Below, piece after piece: positions 9,142 through 18,839 of a stretch of 64,000 nt of DNA. Source of the stretch: Collimonas fungivorans (GTDB lineage Bacteria; Pseudomonadota; Gammaproteobacteria; Burkholderiales; Burkholderiaceae_D); the NCBI RefSeq assembly GCF_001584145.1, contig NZ_CP013232.1, positions 2,356,001-2,420,000 of the forward strand, in the 5' to 3' direction. Each line of letters starts with the position of its first letter. Within the stretch, counting starts at the first letter, position 1. The notes beneath the pieces are model-generated. The model was not told the origin of the DNA. It did no database searches and saw only the letters and a program-made list of their open reading frames with translations. The position numbers and the translations under genes are program-made.

Positions 9142-9954
9142 TTACCAGAATTTCCACCAAGGCGCTTTGACGACCTTGTTGCTGTCGGTGCCGGTGCCGC
9201 CGACATACTTGCTGTTCGGGTAGGTCTTTTTCAGCACGCGCTCAGCGTCGTCGCGCAATTGCGTGAGGCCCAGGGCTTCATACGACTGCACCATGATATG
9301 CAGCGCCTCTTCCACCGCAGGCGCATCGCGATATTGCTGGATGGCGCTTTGCGCACGGTCGGCTGCGGCTACATATGCGCCGCGGCGGTAGTAGTAGCTG
9401 GCGACGTGGACGTCATACTGCGCCAGCGCATTCACCAGGTATTTCATGCGCGCCAGCGAATCCGGGGCGTAGGTGCTGTCCGGGAAGCGGACTACCACTT
9501 GCTTGAAGGCGTCGAATGCATCGCGCGCCGCTTTCGGGTCGCGCTCGGTAGCGTCTTCGCTCGACAGGAAATCGAAAATGCTGATCTTGTCGTTGAAGTT
9601 GACCAGGCCGCGCAGGTAGTACATGTAGTCTACGTTAGGGTGGTTCGGATGCAGCTTGATGAAGCGGTCGATCGCCGCCAGCGCCTCGGGCTGCTCGCCT
9701 TGCCGGTAATGGGCATAGGCGATATCCATCTGCGCCTGTTGCGCGTAAGTGCCGAACGGATAACGCGATTCCAGCTTTTCAAAGTACTTAATTGCCTTAT
9801 CGTAGCCGCCGCTGTTCATTTCATCCTTGGCCTCCGAGTATAATCGGGGGGCGGACCAGTTTGCGGTTTCATCGACTTTGTCTGGCAATAAGCCACACGC
9901 AGATAAGGATAGAGCGAATGCGACAGCAGCTAGTTTTAAGAGTCTTTTTTGCAT
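9142..9954 (-). CDS. bamD: Outer membrane protein assembly factor BamD (lipoprotein)
   Basis: A 270-residue lipoprotein of the BAM complex that inserts beta-barrel proteins into the outer membrane. The signal peptide ends in the lipobox LSAC (Cys about residue 20), followed by TPR-like repeats, including YEKLESRYPFGTYAQQAQMDIAYAHY and the GLVNF...SEDATERDP region typical of BamD/ComL. The ATG at 9954 gives a normal lipoprotein signal; the frame extends 17 codons upstream without adding conserved sequence. It is divergent from rluD, the usual arrangement in proteobacteria. Confidence 0.93.
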   Translation of the reverse strand: MQKRLLKLAAVAFALSLSACGLLPDKVDETANWSAPRLYSEAKDEMNSGGYDKAIKYFEKLESRYPFGTYAQQAQMDIAYAHYRQGEQPEALAAIDRFIKLHPNHPNVDYMYYLRGLVNFNDKISIFDFLSSEDATERDPKAARDAFDAFKQVVVRFPDSTYAPDSLARMKYLVNALAQYDVHVASYYYRRGAYVAAADRAQSAIQQYRDAPAVEEALHIMVQSYEALGLTQLRDDAERVLKKTYPNSKYVGGTGTDSNKVVKAPWWKFW

Positions 9955-10021
9955 AGTGGTTTGCAAGATTGCGCGTGTTTGCGTGTGGTTTGCGTGTATT
10001 AACAACGATTGATTATAGCTG

Positions 10022-11074
10022 ATGGGACTTCAAGTGATGTCATTTAACAAGCCAAATTTGGCTGAAAGTCTGCCTGACGCTGATTTAGAGGCCGATATCG
10101 ACTACGTCGATGACGGCGTCGACGATGGCGACGCGGCTACTGCCAGCGCGCCGATAGTACTGCAATTGACTCCAGATGTCTGCGGTACGCGTCTGGATAA
10201 AGTAGTTTCGACCCTGGTGCCGCAATATTCGCGCAGCCGGATCCAGCAGTGGATAGAAGCCGGCCATGTCACCGTCGACGGCAAGCCGGGCACTACCAAA
10301 ATGACCACCTACGGCGATGAAACCGTGGTGGTGCTGCCGCAGGCAGCGCCCGACGAAAAGGCGTTCACGCCGGAAGACATGGCGCTGGACGTGGTCTACG
10401 AAGATGCGGCAATCATTGTCATCAACAAGCCGGCCGGGCTGGTGGTGCATCCCGCCGCCGGCAACTGGTCCGGGACCCTGCTCAACGGCCTGCTGTTCCG
10501 CTGGCCGGCATTGGCAGGGGTGCCGCGCGCCGGCATCGTGCATCGCCTGGACAAGGATACCAGCGGCCTGATGGTGGTCGCCAAGACGCTGGAAGCGCAG
10601 ACCGACCTGGTGCGCCAGCTGCAGGCCCGTACCGTCAAGCGCCAGTACCTGGCGCTGGTGTGGGGCACGCCGCAGCTGAACGGCACCGTCGACAGCCCGA
10701 TGGCGCGCCATCCGCGCGACCGCATCAAGATGGCGGTATCTGAAAGCCTGATCGCCAAGCCGGCCATCACCCACTACCAGCGGCTGGCGACCGGCTTGCT
10801 GGACCGGCGTCCGGTCAGTCTCATGGGTTGCCGCCTGGAAACTGGGCGCACCCACCAGATCCGTGTCCACATGCAGTCGCTCGGCTTTTCGCTGGTGGGC
10901 GACGCCTTGTACGGCAAGCAACATCTGATGCCTGCTTTCTCGCGCCAGGCCCTGCAGGCATCGCGCCTGGGCCTGATCCATCCGAGCAGCGGCAAGGCTT
11001 GCGAATGGTATGCGCCGCTGCCGGAGGATTTTGCCGCGCTGCTGCTGCGCGCCGGCATGAGTCTGCCGGAATAG
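10022..11074 (+). CDS. rluD: 23S rRNA pseudouridine(1911/1915/1917) synthase
   Basis: A 350-residue RluA-family pseudouridine synthase. An acidic N-terminal tail (about residues 20-40) precedes the S4 RNA-binding domain (about 50-110). The catalytic signature HRLDKDTSGLMVVAK holds the nucleophilic aspartate near residue 177, and GRTHQIRVH marks the substrate-binding end. It modifies helix 69 of 23S rRNA. A second in-frame ATG at 10037 is an alternative start. The divergent position to bamD and the downstream pgeF match the common rluD neighbourhood. Confidence 0.92.
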   Translation: MGLQVMSFNKPNLAESLPDADLEADIDYVDDGVDDGDAATASAPIVLQLTPDVCGTRLDKVVSTLVPQYSRSRIQQWIEAGHVTVDGKPGTTKMTTYGDETVVVLPQAAPDEKAFTPEDMALDVVYEDAAIIVINKPAGLVVHPAAGNWSGTLLNGLLFRWPALAGVPRAGIVHRLDKDTSGLMVVAKTLEAQTDLVRQLQARTVKRQYLALVWGTPQLNGTVDSPMARHPRDRIKMAVSESLIAKPAITHYQRLATGLLDRRPVSLMGCRLETGRTHQIRVHMQSLGFSLVGDALYGKQHLMPAFSRQALQASRLGLIHPSSGKACEWYAPLPEDFAALLLRAGMSLPE

Positions 11075-11163
11075 GTGTGGCCGACGAGGTGCGGCCGGCT
11101 AGGTCCGGCCGGCGTAATCGGGCGGTTTTGTGAGTTAAATGAAAAGAAGGGAAGATTCGGCGC

Positions 11164-11931
11164 ATGCAATTGATTATTCCAGACTGGCCTGGATTGCCGC
11201 CCAATATCGGCGCTTTTGCCACCCTGCGCAGCGGCGGCGCCAGCCAGGGGCCGTATGACGATGGCAACGGCGGCGGCGGCCTGAATCTCGGCAGCCACGT
11301 CGGCGACCAGTTGGCAGCAGTCGAATCCAACCGTGCGCGGCTGGATATCCTGTTGCCGGCGTCGCCGCTGTGGCTGTCGCAAGTCCATGGCCATCGTGTG
11401 GTTGACGCCGGCGCCTCGGTCGTCGGTGTCGAAGCGGATGCCGCCATCGCCACCCGGGCTGGAGTAGTGTGCGCGATCCAGACCGCCGATTGCCTGCCGA
11501 TCTTGTTTGCCGATGTGAACGGCGCCGTGGTTGGCGCCGCGCATGCCGGCTGGCGCGGCCTGCAGGGCGGAGTGCTGCAAAATACCGTGGCCCGCATGCA
11601 CGCTGCCGGCGCCGGGCCGATTTCAGCCTGGCTGGGCGCCGCCATCGGCCCCGAAAAATTCGAGGTCGGCGCTGATGTGCTGGCAGCATTCGCCGAGACT
11701 GCGGAAGCAGGCCAGCCGAGGCTGGAAACGGCGGCCTGCTTTACGCCGATCGCACAACGGCCCGGTAAGTATCTGGCGGACATTTATCAGCTGGCGCGGC
11801 TTGCGCTGCGCCAGGCGGATGTGCAGAATATCCATGGCGGCGGATTATGTACGGTCAGCGACAGGAATTTTTATTCCTATCGCCGCGATCACGTGACTGG
11901 CCGCATGGCTTCGCTGATCTGGTTGAAGTAA
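11164..11931 (+). CDS. pgeF: Peptidoglycan editing factor PgeF / purine nucleoside phosphorylase (YfiH, DUF152)
   Basis: A 255-residue multicopper-polyphenol-oxidase-fold protein. The zinc-site residues are visible in TADCLPILF and GAAHAGWRGLQGGVLQ, plus the C-terminal CTVSDRNFYSYRRD. Family members cleave purine nucleosides (adenosine/inosine) and in E. coli hydrolyse wrongly built UDP-MurNAc-serine. It follows rluD by 89 bases and is probably co-transcribed. Confidence 0.88.
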   Translation: MQLIIPDWPGLPPNIGAFATLRSGGASQGPYDDGNGGGGLNLGSHVGDQLAAVESNRARLDILLPASPLWLSQVHGHRVVDAGASVVGVEADAAIATRAGVVCAIQTADCLPILFADVNGAVVGAAHAGWRGLQGGVLQNTVARMHAAGAGPISAWLGAAIGPEKFEVGADVLAAFAETAEAGQPRLETAACFTPIAQRPGKYLADIYQLARLALRQADVQNIHGGGLCTVSDRNFYSYRRDHVTGRMASLIWLK

Positions 11932-11955
11932 GCTGGCTGCAATGAGCGATGCTGC

Positions 11956-12216
11956 TTATTGTTTCTTTGCTTCCGTATTTTCTTGGGAGACGATTGCAGG
12001 GACGTCCGAAGCGGCTTTTTGCAGTGCTGCCAGCCTGTCAGAATTTTCAGCACGCTGACGATTTCTCTTGCGCTTCGGCGTGCCCATCAGGTATAAAACA
12101 ATTGTCAAAGGAAAAACACCGTACAGCAAAAACGTCATCACACCGGCAACTGGAGTAACTTCTGTAATTGCCATCATGAAGACGACGTAAATCCAGGCGA
12201 TGGCGACGATGTACAT
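11956..12216 (-). CDS. Small two-helix membrane protein of unknown function
   Basis: An 86-residue protein with two hydrophobic segments (about residues 3-18 and 23-43), a basic stretch GTPKRKRNRQR just after the second, and a charged C-terminal tail. Proteins with this layout are frequently found just before phaC in Oxalobacteraceae and Burkholderia, as remembered and not checked here. No function is known to me. It is convergent with pgeF and divergent from phaC, so the 68-base gap to phaC must hold both start regions. Confidence 0.65.
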   Translation of the reverse strand: MYIVAIAWIYVVFMMAITEVTPVAGVMTFLLYGVFPLTIVLYLMGTPKRKRNRQRAENSDRLAALQKAASDVPAIVSQENTEAKKQ

Positions 12217-12284
12217 TTTGGTTCCTGCTTTAGAGTCAATCCGATAAAAGATACACGAAAATAAGCCAAAACAACGGTCACAGC

Positions 12285-14063
12285 ATGAATTCGCCTAATA
12301 TCACGCCTAATTTTTCCGTCTTCGATCCTGCCGCATTGTCGCAACTCTCGCAGCAGTTCAGCCAAGCATTCAATCCGCAATTCTTCCAGCAGCTCAGCCA
12401 TATCGCCGATCCCGGCATGTTCCTGGGTTTCAATCCATCGGCACCAAACCAGAACGGCGCGGCAGGTTTCGGCGAGCTCGGCATTTCGCTGGACCCGGCG
12501 GCGCTGGAAAAGCTGCAGGCGGAATACACGCAGCAGTTGTCTGCGCTATGGAAGGACATGCTGGCGGCGCGCATTCCCGCCATCGCCGACCGCCGTTTCA
12601 GCGCTGCGGCCTGGCATGGCAATCCGGTGTATGCCTTCAATGCAGCGGCGTATCTGCTGAACGCCCATTTCCTGACGGCGATGGTCGAAGCGCTGGATGC
12701 GCCGCCCAAGATCAAGCGCAAGATCGGCTTTACCGTGCAGCAGATGATAGACGCCATGGCGCCGTCCAATTTCCTGGCGACCAATCCGGCGGCGCAGCAG
12801 AAAATTGTCGAAACCAATGGCGAAAGCCTGACCAAAGGCATTGCCCAGATGATCGCGGACATGCACAAGGGCCGGGTGTCGCAGACTGACGAGTCGGCGT
12901 TCGAGGTCGGCAAGGATGTGGCGACCACCGAAGGCGCCGTGGTGTTCGAGAACGATTTGTTCCAGCTGATCCAGTACGCGCCGCTGACGGCCAAGGTGTA
13001 CCAGCGGCCGTTGCTGATCGTGCCGCCGTGCATCAACAAATTTTACATCCTTGACCTGCAGCCGCAAAACTCGCTGGTGCGCTACGCAGTGGAGCAGGGA
13101 CACAGCGTGTTCCTGGTTTCCTGGCGCAACGCCGACGAGTCGATGGCGCAGACTACCTGGGACCAGTACATCGTCGACGGCGCCATCCGGGCGATCCAGG
13201 CGGTGCAGGACATATCCGGCCAGGACAAGATCAATACACTGGGTTTCTGCGTCGGCGGCACGATCTTGTCGACCGCCCTGGCGAAGCTGGCGGCGGAAAA
13301 GAACAACCCGATCGCCAGCCTGACCCTGCTCACCGCCTTCCTCGATTTCAGCGATACCGGCATCCTCGACGTCTATATCGACGACATGCAGATCCGCATG
13401 CGGGAACAAGCCATAGGCCAGGGCGGCCTGATGCCGGGACGTGAATTCGGCTCCGCGTTTTCCAGCTTGCGTCCGAATGACCTGCTGTGGAATTATGTCG
13501 AATCGAATTACCTCAAGGGCGAGCAGCCGACGCCTTTCGATCTGTTGTACTGGAATGCCGACAGCACCAACCTGCCGGGCCCGATGTTCTGTTATTACCT
13601 GCGCCACATGTACCTGGACAATTCGCTGAAAGAGGCTGGCAAGCTGACGGTAGGCGGGCAAAAAATCGACCTCGGCAAGATCGATGCGCCGACTTTCATT
13701 TATGCCTCGCGCGAAGACCACATCGTGCCCTGGGCCTCGGCCTATGCCTCGGTTTCACTGCTGAATCCTGAGAAGCCGAAGCAGAACCGTTTTGTGCTCG
13801 GCGCTTCCGGCCACATCGCCGGCGTGATCAATCCGCCGGCAAAGAAGAAACGAAGTTATTGGACGAACAAGACAGCTGCCGCCGATGCCGAAGCCTGGCT
13901 GGCGGCGGCGGTTGAGCATCCCGGCAGCTGGTGGACCGAATGGGCGGAATTTTTATCCGGACATGCAGGAAAACAGGTGGCCGCGCCGCGCAAATTAGGA
14001 AATACTAAGTACGGCATCATCGAACCGGCGCCGGGCCGGTATGTCAAAGTCAGGGCAGAATAA
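12285..14063 (+). CDS. phaC: Class I poly(R)-hydroxyalkanoate synthase
   Basis: A 592-residue granule-associated enzyme that polymerises (R)-3-hydroxyacyl-CoA into PHA. The alpha/beta-hydrolase lipase-like box is GFCVGGT with the nucleophilic cysteine at about residue 322; the other triad members are about Asp478 (SREDHIVPW) and His510 (GASGHIAGV). Length and the N-terminal PhaC_N region are those of class I enzymes acting on short-chain monomers such as 3-hydroxybutyryl-CoA. It is followed by phaB (82-base gap) and phaR; a beta-ketothiolase phaA is not in this cluster. Confidence 0.96.
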   Translation: MNSPNITPNFSVFDPAALSQLSQQFSQAFNPQFFQQLSHIADPGMFLGFNPSAPNQNGAAGFGELGISLDPAALEKLQAEYTQQLSALWKDMLAARIPAIADRRFSAAAWHGNPVYAFNAAAYLLNAHFLTAMVEALDAPPKIKRKIGFTVQQMIDAMAPSNFLATNPAAQQKIVETNGESLTKGIAQMIADMHKGRVSQTDESAFEVGKDVATTEGAVVFENDLFQLIQYAPLTAKVYQRPLLIVPPCINKFYILDLQPQNSLVRYAVEQGHSVFLVSWRNADESMAQTTWDQYIVDGAIRAIQAVQDISGQDKINTLGFCVGGTILSTALAKLAAEKNNPIASLTLLTAFLDFSDTGILDVYIDDMQIRMREQAIGQGGLMPGREFGSAFSSLRPNDLLWNYVESNYLKGEQPTPFDLLYWNADSTNLPGPMFCYYLRHMYLDNSLKEAGKLTVGGQKIDLGKIDAPTFIYASREDHIVPWASAYASVSLLNPEKPKQNRFVLGASGHIAGVINPPAKKKRSYWTNKTAAADAEAWLAAAVEHPGSWWTEWAEFLSGHAGKQVAAPRKLGNTKYGIIEPAPGRYVKVRAE

Positions 14064-14145
14064 AACGCAGCGGGAAGACTGTCGGGGAAGCGGTAGCCAG
14101 GAAGCAGATGGATTTTTTGAATTGTTTTTTTGAAGGAGACAAGAG

Positions 14146-14886
14146 ATGGCAAAGCGAATCGTTTATGTGACAGGGGGAATGGGCGGCATCGGTACCCCAA
14201 TTTGTACTCGTCTTTGCACAGATGGCTACACCGTGGTTGCCGGCTGCGGGCCGAATTCCACACGCAAGGATAAATGGCTGGCCGACATGCGCGCCAAGGG
14301 TTTCGATATCCACGCTTCGGAAGGCAATGTCTCCAACTGGGAATCGACCAAGGCGGCGTTCGAAAAGGTCAAGGCGGAAGTCGGCGAAGTCGACATCCTG
14401 ATCAACAACGCCGGCATTACCCGCGACGGCCAGTTCCGCAAGATGTCCAAGGCCGACTGGGATGCTGTCATCGACACCAACCTGAATTCGCTGTTCAACG
14501 TCACCAAGCAGGTCATCGACGGCATGGCGGACCGCGGCTGGGGACGGATTGTCAATATTTCATCGGTCAACGGCCAGAAGGGCCAGTTCGGCCAGACCAA
14601 CTACTCGACGGCAAAAGCGGGGATTCACGGCTTCACGATGGCGCTGGCGCAGGAAGTGGCGACCAAGGGCGTTACCGTCAATACCGTGTCGCCAGGTTAT
14701 GTCGGCACCGACATGGTGCGTTCGATCCGGCCTGACGTGCTGGAAAAGATCGTCGCCGGGATCCCGGTGAAACGCCTGGGCGAACCGGAAGAAATCGCAT
14801 CCATCATCTCCTGGATCGTATCGGAAGAGGGCGGCTACGCCACCGGTTCCGACTTCTCGCTGAACGGCGGCCTGCACATGGGCTGA
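14146..14886 (+). CDS. phaB: Acetoacetyl-CoA reductase (NADPH)
   Basis: A 246-residue SDR that reduces acetoacetyl-CoA to (R)-3-hydroxybutyryl-CoA for PHB synthesis. It shows the glycine loop TGGMGGIG, NNAGITRDGQF, the catalytic ISSVNGQKGQFGQTNYSTAK region and the PhaB-type ending YATGSDFSLNGGLHMG. AAGGAG precedes the ATG. A hairpin follows 22 bases after the stop. Confidence 0.95.
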   Translation: MAKRIVYVTGGMGGIGTPICTRLCTDGYTVVAGCGPNSTRKDKWLADMRAKGFDIHASEGNVSNWESTKAAFEKVKAEVGEVDILINNAGITRDGQFRKMSKADWDAVIDTNLNSLFNVTKQVIDGMADRGWGRIVNISSVNGQKGQFGQTNYSTAKAGIHGFTMALAQEVATKGVTVNTVSPGYVGTDMVRSIRPDVLEKIVAGIPVKRLGEPEEIASIISWIVSEEGGYATGSDFSLNGGLHMG

Positions 14887-14907
14887 TGTCCCTGTTGGTG
14901 TCAGCTC

Positions 14908-14940
14908 CCGCGTGGATTGTCTTGCAATTCACGCGGTTTA
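14908..14940 (+). terminator. Probable terminator after phaB
   Basis: CCGCGTGGATT (14908-14918) pairs with AATTCACGCGG (14926-14936) with one G-T pair, followed by TTTA. The short T tract makes it a moderate terminator. Confidence 0.55.
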
Positions 14941-14958
14941 TTGCGTATGCTTGCTTGT

Positions 14959-14971
14959 ATTGCAATGCAAT
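14959..14971. promoter_or_regulatory. TGCAATGCA palindrome upstream of phaR
   Basis: The odd palindrome ATTGCAATGCAAT lies about 30 bases before a good -10 hexamer TATAAT at 15002-15007. PhaR proteins bind TGC/GCA-rich sites and often repress their own gene, so this is a candidate operator. That reading is inference. Confidence 0.3.
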
Positions 14972-15086
14972 AAAACTCCCTGCACTGTCTTGGCACGTGC
15001 ATATAATGGAGATGTACTGTAGCAAATGTCGATTGCTAAAGTAACAAATATAAAATGCGTTATGGGCGCAGCAACCTGGGACTGAA

Positions 15087-15650
15087 ATGACTACACCAAA
15101 AAAAATGTCTGAACGTTTGATCAAGAAGTATCCGAATCGTCGCCTGTACGATACGCAAACCAGTTCATACATTACCCTGACCGACGTCAAGCAGCTGGTG
15201 CTGGACAACGAAGAGTTCGTTGTGCTGGACGCCAAGACCGAGGACGATCTGACGCGCAGCATCCTGTTGCAGATCATCCTGGAAGAAGAGTCGAATGGCA
15301 CACCCATGTTTTCCAGCGCGGCGCTGTCGCAAATCATCCGCTACTACGGCCACGCCATGCAGGGGATGATGGGTTCTTACCTGGAAAAGAACATCCAGGC
15401 CTTTATCGATATCCAGAACAAGCTCACCGAAAATTCCAAGGGTTTCTACGAGGGCAAGCCCTTCAGCCCGGAAATGTGGGCGCAGTTCATGAATGTCCAG
15501 GGGCCGATGATGCAGGGCATGATGAGCAACTACATCGAGCAGAGCAAGGGCTTGTTCATCCAGATGCAGGAGCAGATGCAAAACCAGACCAAGAACATGT
15601 TCGGCACTTTCCCGTTTGCCCCGCCGCCGCCGGACAAGACAAAAAAATAA
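15087..15650 (+). CDS. phaR: Polyhydroxyalkanoate synthesis repressor PhaR
   Basis: A 187-residue regulator. The N-terminal PHB/PHA-accumulation DNA-binding domain is plain in LIKKYPNRRLYDTQTSSYITL; the PHB-binding repeat regions follow (SAALSQIIRYYGHAMQGMMG), and the tail is rich in Met/Gln (MQEQMQNQTKNMFG) as in phasin-like, granule-binding surfaces. PhaR represses phasin genes and itself, and is titrated away by PHB granules. It is placed after phaC-phaB as in Cupriavidus. Confidence 0.93.
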   Translation: MTTPKKMSERLIKKYPNRRLYDTQTSSYITLTDVKQLVLDNEEFVVLDAKTEDDLTRSILLQIILEEESNGTPMFSSAALSQIIRYYGHAMQGMMGSYLEKNIQAFIDIQNKLTENSKGFYEGKPFSPEMWAQFMNVQGPMMQGMMSNYIEQSKGLFIQMQEQMQNQTKNMFGTFPFAPPPPDKTKK

Positions 15651-15750
15651 TCATCCGCTCACGCCTTGCACGGTTTTTAGAAGACGTACAGGGTAACCAT
15701 GGCAGTGGAAGGGGTACAATAGCGACTTTGCTTTGACCCCACCTCCCGCC

Positions 15751-17133
15751 ATGTCCAACGTCATTTCCGCAGCGCCTGCCGTACCTGTTGCCGCCCCTAA
15801 GGTCGGTTTCGTCTCCCTTGGTTGCCCAAAGGCACTAGTCGACTCCGAACAAATCCTGACCCAGCTGCGCGCGGAAGGTTATGAAACTGCCAAGTCGTAC
15901 CAGGGCGCGGACCTGGTGATCGTCAATACCTGCGGTTTTATCGACGCTGCGGTGCAAGAGTCGCTGGACGCCATCGGCGAAGCCCTGAGCGAAAACGGCA
16001 AGGTCATCGTGACCGGCTGCCTGGGCGCCAAGAAAGACGCCGACGGCGACGATATCATCCAGAAAATCCACCCGAAAGTGCTGGAAGTGACCGGCCCGCA
16101 TGCGGTCGGCGAAGTCATGTTTGCCGTGCACAAGCACCTGCCCAAGCCGCACGCGCCGTTCTTTGACCTGCTGCCGCCGCAGGGCGTCAAGCTGACGCCC
16201 AAGCATTTCGCTTACCTGAAAATTTCGGAAGGCTGTAACCACCGCTGCAGTTTTTGCATCATCCCGTCGATGCGCGGCGACCTGGTGTCGCGCCCGATCG
16301 CCGATGTCATGCTGGAAGCCGAAAACCTGTTCAAGGCCGGTGTCAAAGAGTTGCTGGTGATTTCGCAAGACACCAGCGCCTACGGTGTCGACGTCAAATT
16401 CCGCATGGGCTTCTGGAACGGCAAGCCGGTCAAGACCCACATGACGCAACTGGTTACGGCGCTGGGCGAACTGGCCGCGCAATACGGCGCCTGGGTGCGC
16501 CTGCATTACGTTTATCCGTACCCGCACGTCGACCAGATCATCCCGCTGATGGCTGAAGGCAAGATACTGCCTTACCTCGACGTGCCGCTGCAGCATGCCC
16601 ATCCCGATGTGCTGAAGCGCATGAAGCGCCCGGCCAGCGGTGAAAAGAATATCGAGCGAATCCAGGCCTGGCGCGCGATGTGCCCGGACCTCACCATCCG
16701 CTCCACTTTCATCGCCGGCTTCCCGGGCGAAACCGAGGCCGAATTCGAATACCTGCTGGACTTCCTGAAAGAGGCTGAAATCGACCGCCTCGGCTGCTTC
16801 GCCTATTCGCCGGTGGAGGGTGCGACCGCCAACGCCCTGGATAATCCGGTGCCGGAAGAGTTGCGCGAAGAGCGCCGCGGCCGCGTCATGCAGCTGCAGG
16901 AAGAAATTTCCAAGAAACGCCTGCAAGCCAAGGTCGGCAAGACCATGCGAGTGCTGATTGACTCCGTCGACCGTAACGGCGGCGTCGGCCGTTCCAGCGC
17001 CGATGCGCCGGAAATCGACGGCGTGGTGTACGTCAAGCCGCCATATGAACCGCACAAGAAGCTGGTGGTCGGCGAATTTGTCGACGTCGCCATCACCGCC
17101 TCCGATGCACATGACCTGTGGGCTGCTGCATGA
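15751..17133 (+). CDS. rimO: Ribosomal protein S12 (Asp89) methylthiotransferase
   Basis: A 460-residue radical-SAM methylthiotransferase. The N-terminal UPF0004 domain has its three cluster cysteines (about 25, 61, 90: SLGCPKA, NTCGF, TGCLGAK); the radical-SAM motif is [12 protein letters not shown] (about 162, 166, 169), and a TRAM domain ends the protein. RimO adds a methylthio group to the beta-carbon of an aspartate in S12. The ATG at 15751 is chosen over an in-frame TTG six codons upstream. The next gene's ATG overlaps its stop. Confidence 0.94.
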   Translation: MSNVISAAPAVPVAAPKVGFVSLGCPKALVDSEQILTQLRAEGYETAKSYQGADLVIVNTCGFIDAAVQESLDAIGEALSENGKVIVTGCLGAKKDADGDDIIQKIHPKVLEVTGPHAVGEVMFAVHKHLPKPHAPFFDLLPPQGVKLTPKHFAYLKISEGCNHRCSFCIIPSMRGDLVSRPIADVMLEAENLFKAGVKELLVISQDTSAYGVDVKFRMGFWNGKPVKTHMTQLVTALGELAAQYGAWVRLHYVYPYPHVDQIIPLMAEGKILPYLDVPLQHAHPDVLKRMKRPASGEKNIERIQAWRAMCPDLTIRSTFIAGFPGETEAEFEYLLDFLKEAEIDRLGCFAYSPVEGATANALDNPVPEELREERRGRVMQLQEEISKKRLQAKVGKTMRVLIDSVDRNGGVGRSSADAPEIDGVVYVKPPYEPHKKLVVGEFVDVAITASDAHDLWAAA

Positions 17134-17567
17134 TGGCAGGGAAGTTTGTCGTGGTACTGACGCTGTTGACCGCTTTTGCCGCTGCACCAGTGTTTGCCGA
17201 TAATGGGAGTGCCGCGGTTGCGCCTGCAGCGACAGCGGGCGCGCAAGATCTGTTCGCCAGGCCGCTGACCTTGCGCGGCACGCTGGGCGATGCGCAGATC
17301 GAAATGCACCTGCAGCTGAAGCCGGATCCGACCGAAGGCATCCAGGGTACTTACGTGATTGTCGGCCAATCCGCCAAAATCCTGCTGGCAGGCGAATCGG
17401 ACAATGCCGATGTCATCATGGAAGAATCCATCAACGGCAAGGATGTCTCGGGCGAGTGGGCCGGCAAGCTGGTCGGCGATACGTTCAGCGGCACCTGGTC
17501 CACTACCGACGATGCGGTGACGAAACCTTTCGCCTTGACTGTCCAGGCCGCCAGATCCGCTCAGTAA
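17130..17567 (+). CDS. Secreted protein of unknown function
   Basis: A 145-residue protein with a signal peptide (about residues 1-25, AAPVFA-DN). The mature part looks like a small beta-sandwich: [38 protein letters not shown], and [18 protein letters not shown], alternating strand and turn. Tandem ATG codons at 17130 and 17133 overlap the rimO stop, suggesting coupled translation. I do not recognise a named family. Confidence 0.65.
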   Translation: MMAGKFVVVLTLLTAFAAAPVFADNGSAAVAPAATAGAQDLFARPLTLRGTLGDAQIEMHLQLKPDPTEGIQGTYVIVGQSAKILLAGESDNADVIMEESINGKDVSGEWAGKLVGDTFSGTWSTTDDAVTKPFALTVQAARSAQ

Positions 17568-17591
17568 AATCCTCTAAAACCATCATTGAAC

Positions 17592-18755
17592 ATGGCAAAA
17601 AAGAATTCTCAAACCGCATTGATGCACAGCGATTACACCGCGCCGGCAGGTTTTGACGCGTTCCCGGTGGCGATTCACCATGCTTCTACCGTGCTGTTCA
17701 AGAATGTGGCGGCAATGCGCGCGCGCGAGTGGCAGGAAAAGAACAGTTATACCTACGGCCTGCACGGCACGCCAACCTCATTCACGCTGGAAGCGCGCCT
17801 GGCGGAAATCGAAGGCGGCCAGCACTGCCTGCTGGCGCCCAGCGGCCTGGCCGCGATCACCATGGTTGACCTGGCCCTGCTGAAAAGCGGCGACGACGTG
17901 CTGCTGCCGGACAATGTGTACAACCCCAACCGCGAGCTCGGCAACTGGCTGTCCAAGGACTTCGGCATTACCGCGCGCTATTACGATCCTATGGTCGGCG
18001 CCGGCATCGCCAGCCTGATCCAGCCGAACACCCGCCTGGTGTGGACCGAGGCGCCGGGTTCGGTATCGATGGAAGTGCCGGACCTGCCGGCCATCTGCGC
18101 CGCCGCGCACGCCAAGGGCGTGCTGGTGGCGATAGACAATACCTGGTCGGCCGGCCTGGCTTTGCGCGCTTTCGATCTTGGCGTCGACATCGTGATGCAA
18201 GCGTTGACCAAATACCAGTCGGGCGGATCGGACGTGCTGATGGGTGCGGTAATCACCAGGGATCCGGCCCTGAACCAGAAGCTGCAGATGGCGCACATGC
18301 GGCTCGGTTTCGGCGTCGGCATGGACGATGCCTACCTGGTGCTGCGCAGCCTGCCGACCATGAAACTGCGCTTCGACGCGCACGATGCCGGCGCTCGCAC
18401 GGTCGCCGCCTGGCTGCAGCAACAGCCGCAGATCAGCCGGATGCTGCATCCGGCGTTTGCGGATTGCCCCGGACATGAAAACTGGAAGCGTGATTTCACC
18501 GGCGCGGGCGGCTTGTTTTCGGTGCTGTTCGATGCGCGCCATAGCGAAGAACAGACCGACCGTTTCGTCGACAGCCTGCAACTGTTCAAGATCGGCTACA
18601 GCTGGGGTGGCGCCAACAGCCTCTGCGTACCTTACCGGATCCAGGGCATGCGCAAGAACTGGCAGGACCAGGGCACGCTGGTGCGCTTCAATATCGGGCT
18701 GGAAGATCCGCAGGACCTGATTGCCGATATCGAACAGGCTTTTGCCTCCATGTAG
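17592..18755 (+). CDS. metC: Cystathionine beta-lyase / Cys-Met metabolism PLP enzyme
   Basis: A 387-residue fold-type-I PLP enzyme of the Cys/Met metabolism family. The pyridoxal-binding lysine is about K207 in ALTKYQSGGSD, with SYTYGLHGTPT and LAPSGLAAITM forming the conserved substrate and phosphate region and IDNTWSAGLA the PLP-ring aspartate. The YQSG context and the SWGG...CVPYR C-terminal region fit MetC (cystathionine to homocysteine, pyruvate and ammonia) better than MetB, though family members are promiscuous. It is followed by a strong terminator. Confidence 0.85.
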   Translation: MAKKNSQTALMHSDYTAPAGFDAFPVAIHHASTVLFKNVAAMRAREWQEKNSYTYGLHGTPTSFTLEARLAEIEGGQHCLLAPSGLAAITMVDLALLKSGDDVLLPDNVYNPNRELGNWLSKDFGITARYYDPMVGAGIASLIQPNTRLVWTEAPGSVSMEVPDLPAICAAAHAKGVLVAIDNTWSAGLALRAFDLGVDIVMQALTKYQSGGSDVLMGAVITRDPALNQKLQMAHMRLGFGVGMDDAYLVLRSLPTMKLRFDAHDAGARTVAAWLQQQPQISRMLHPAFADCPGHENWKRDFTGAGGLFSVLFDARHSEEQTDRFVDSLQLFKIGYSWGGANSLCVPYRIQGMRKNWQDQGTLVRFNIGLEDPQDLIADIEQAFASM

Positions 18756-18798
18756 AAGGGTAGTTCCGCTTGCAGCCGGTAATGGCCATGGACGAAGT

Positions 18799-18830
18799 AA
18801 AAATGCCGACCCAAGCAGGTCGGCATTTTT
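18799..18830. terminator. Bidirectional terminator
   Basis: AAAAATGCCGAC (18799-18810) pairs perfectly with GTCGGCATTTTT (18819-18830); it serves both the lyase gene and the convergent methyltransferase gene. Confidence 0.9.
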
Positions 18831-18839
18831 GTTTGCATG

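Noticed and set aside
15835..17187. A 450-codon antisense frame over rimO
   Set aside because: Same shadow effect; no ribosome site and no recognisable motif, while rimO is certain.
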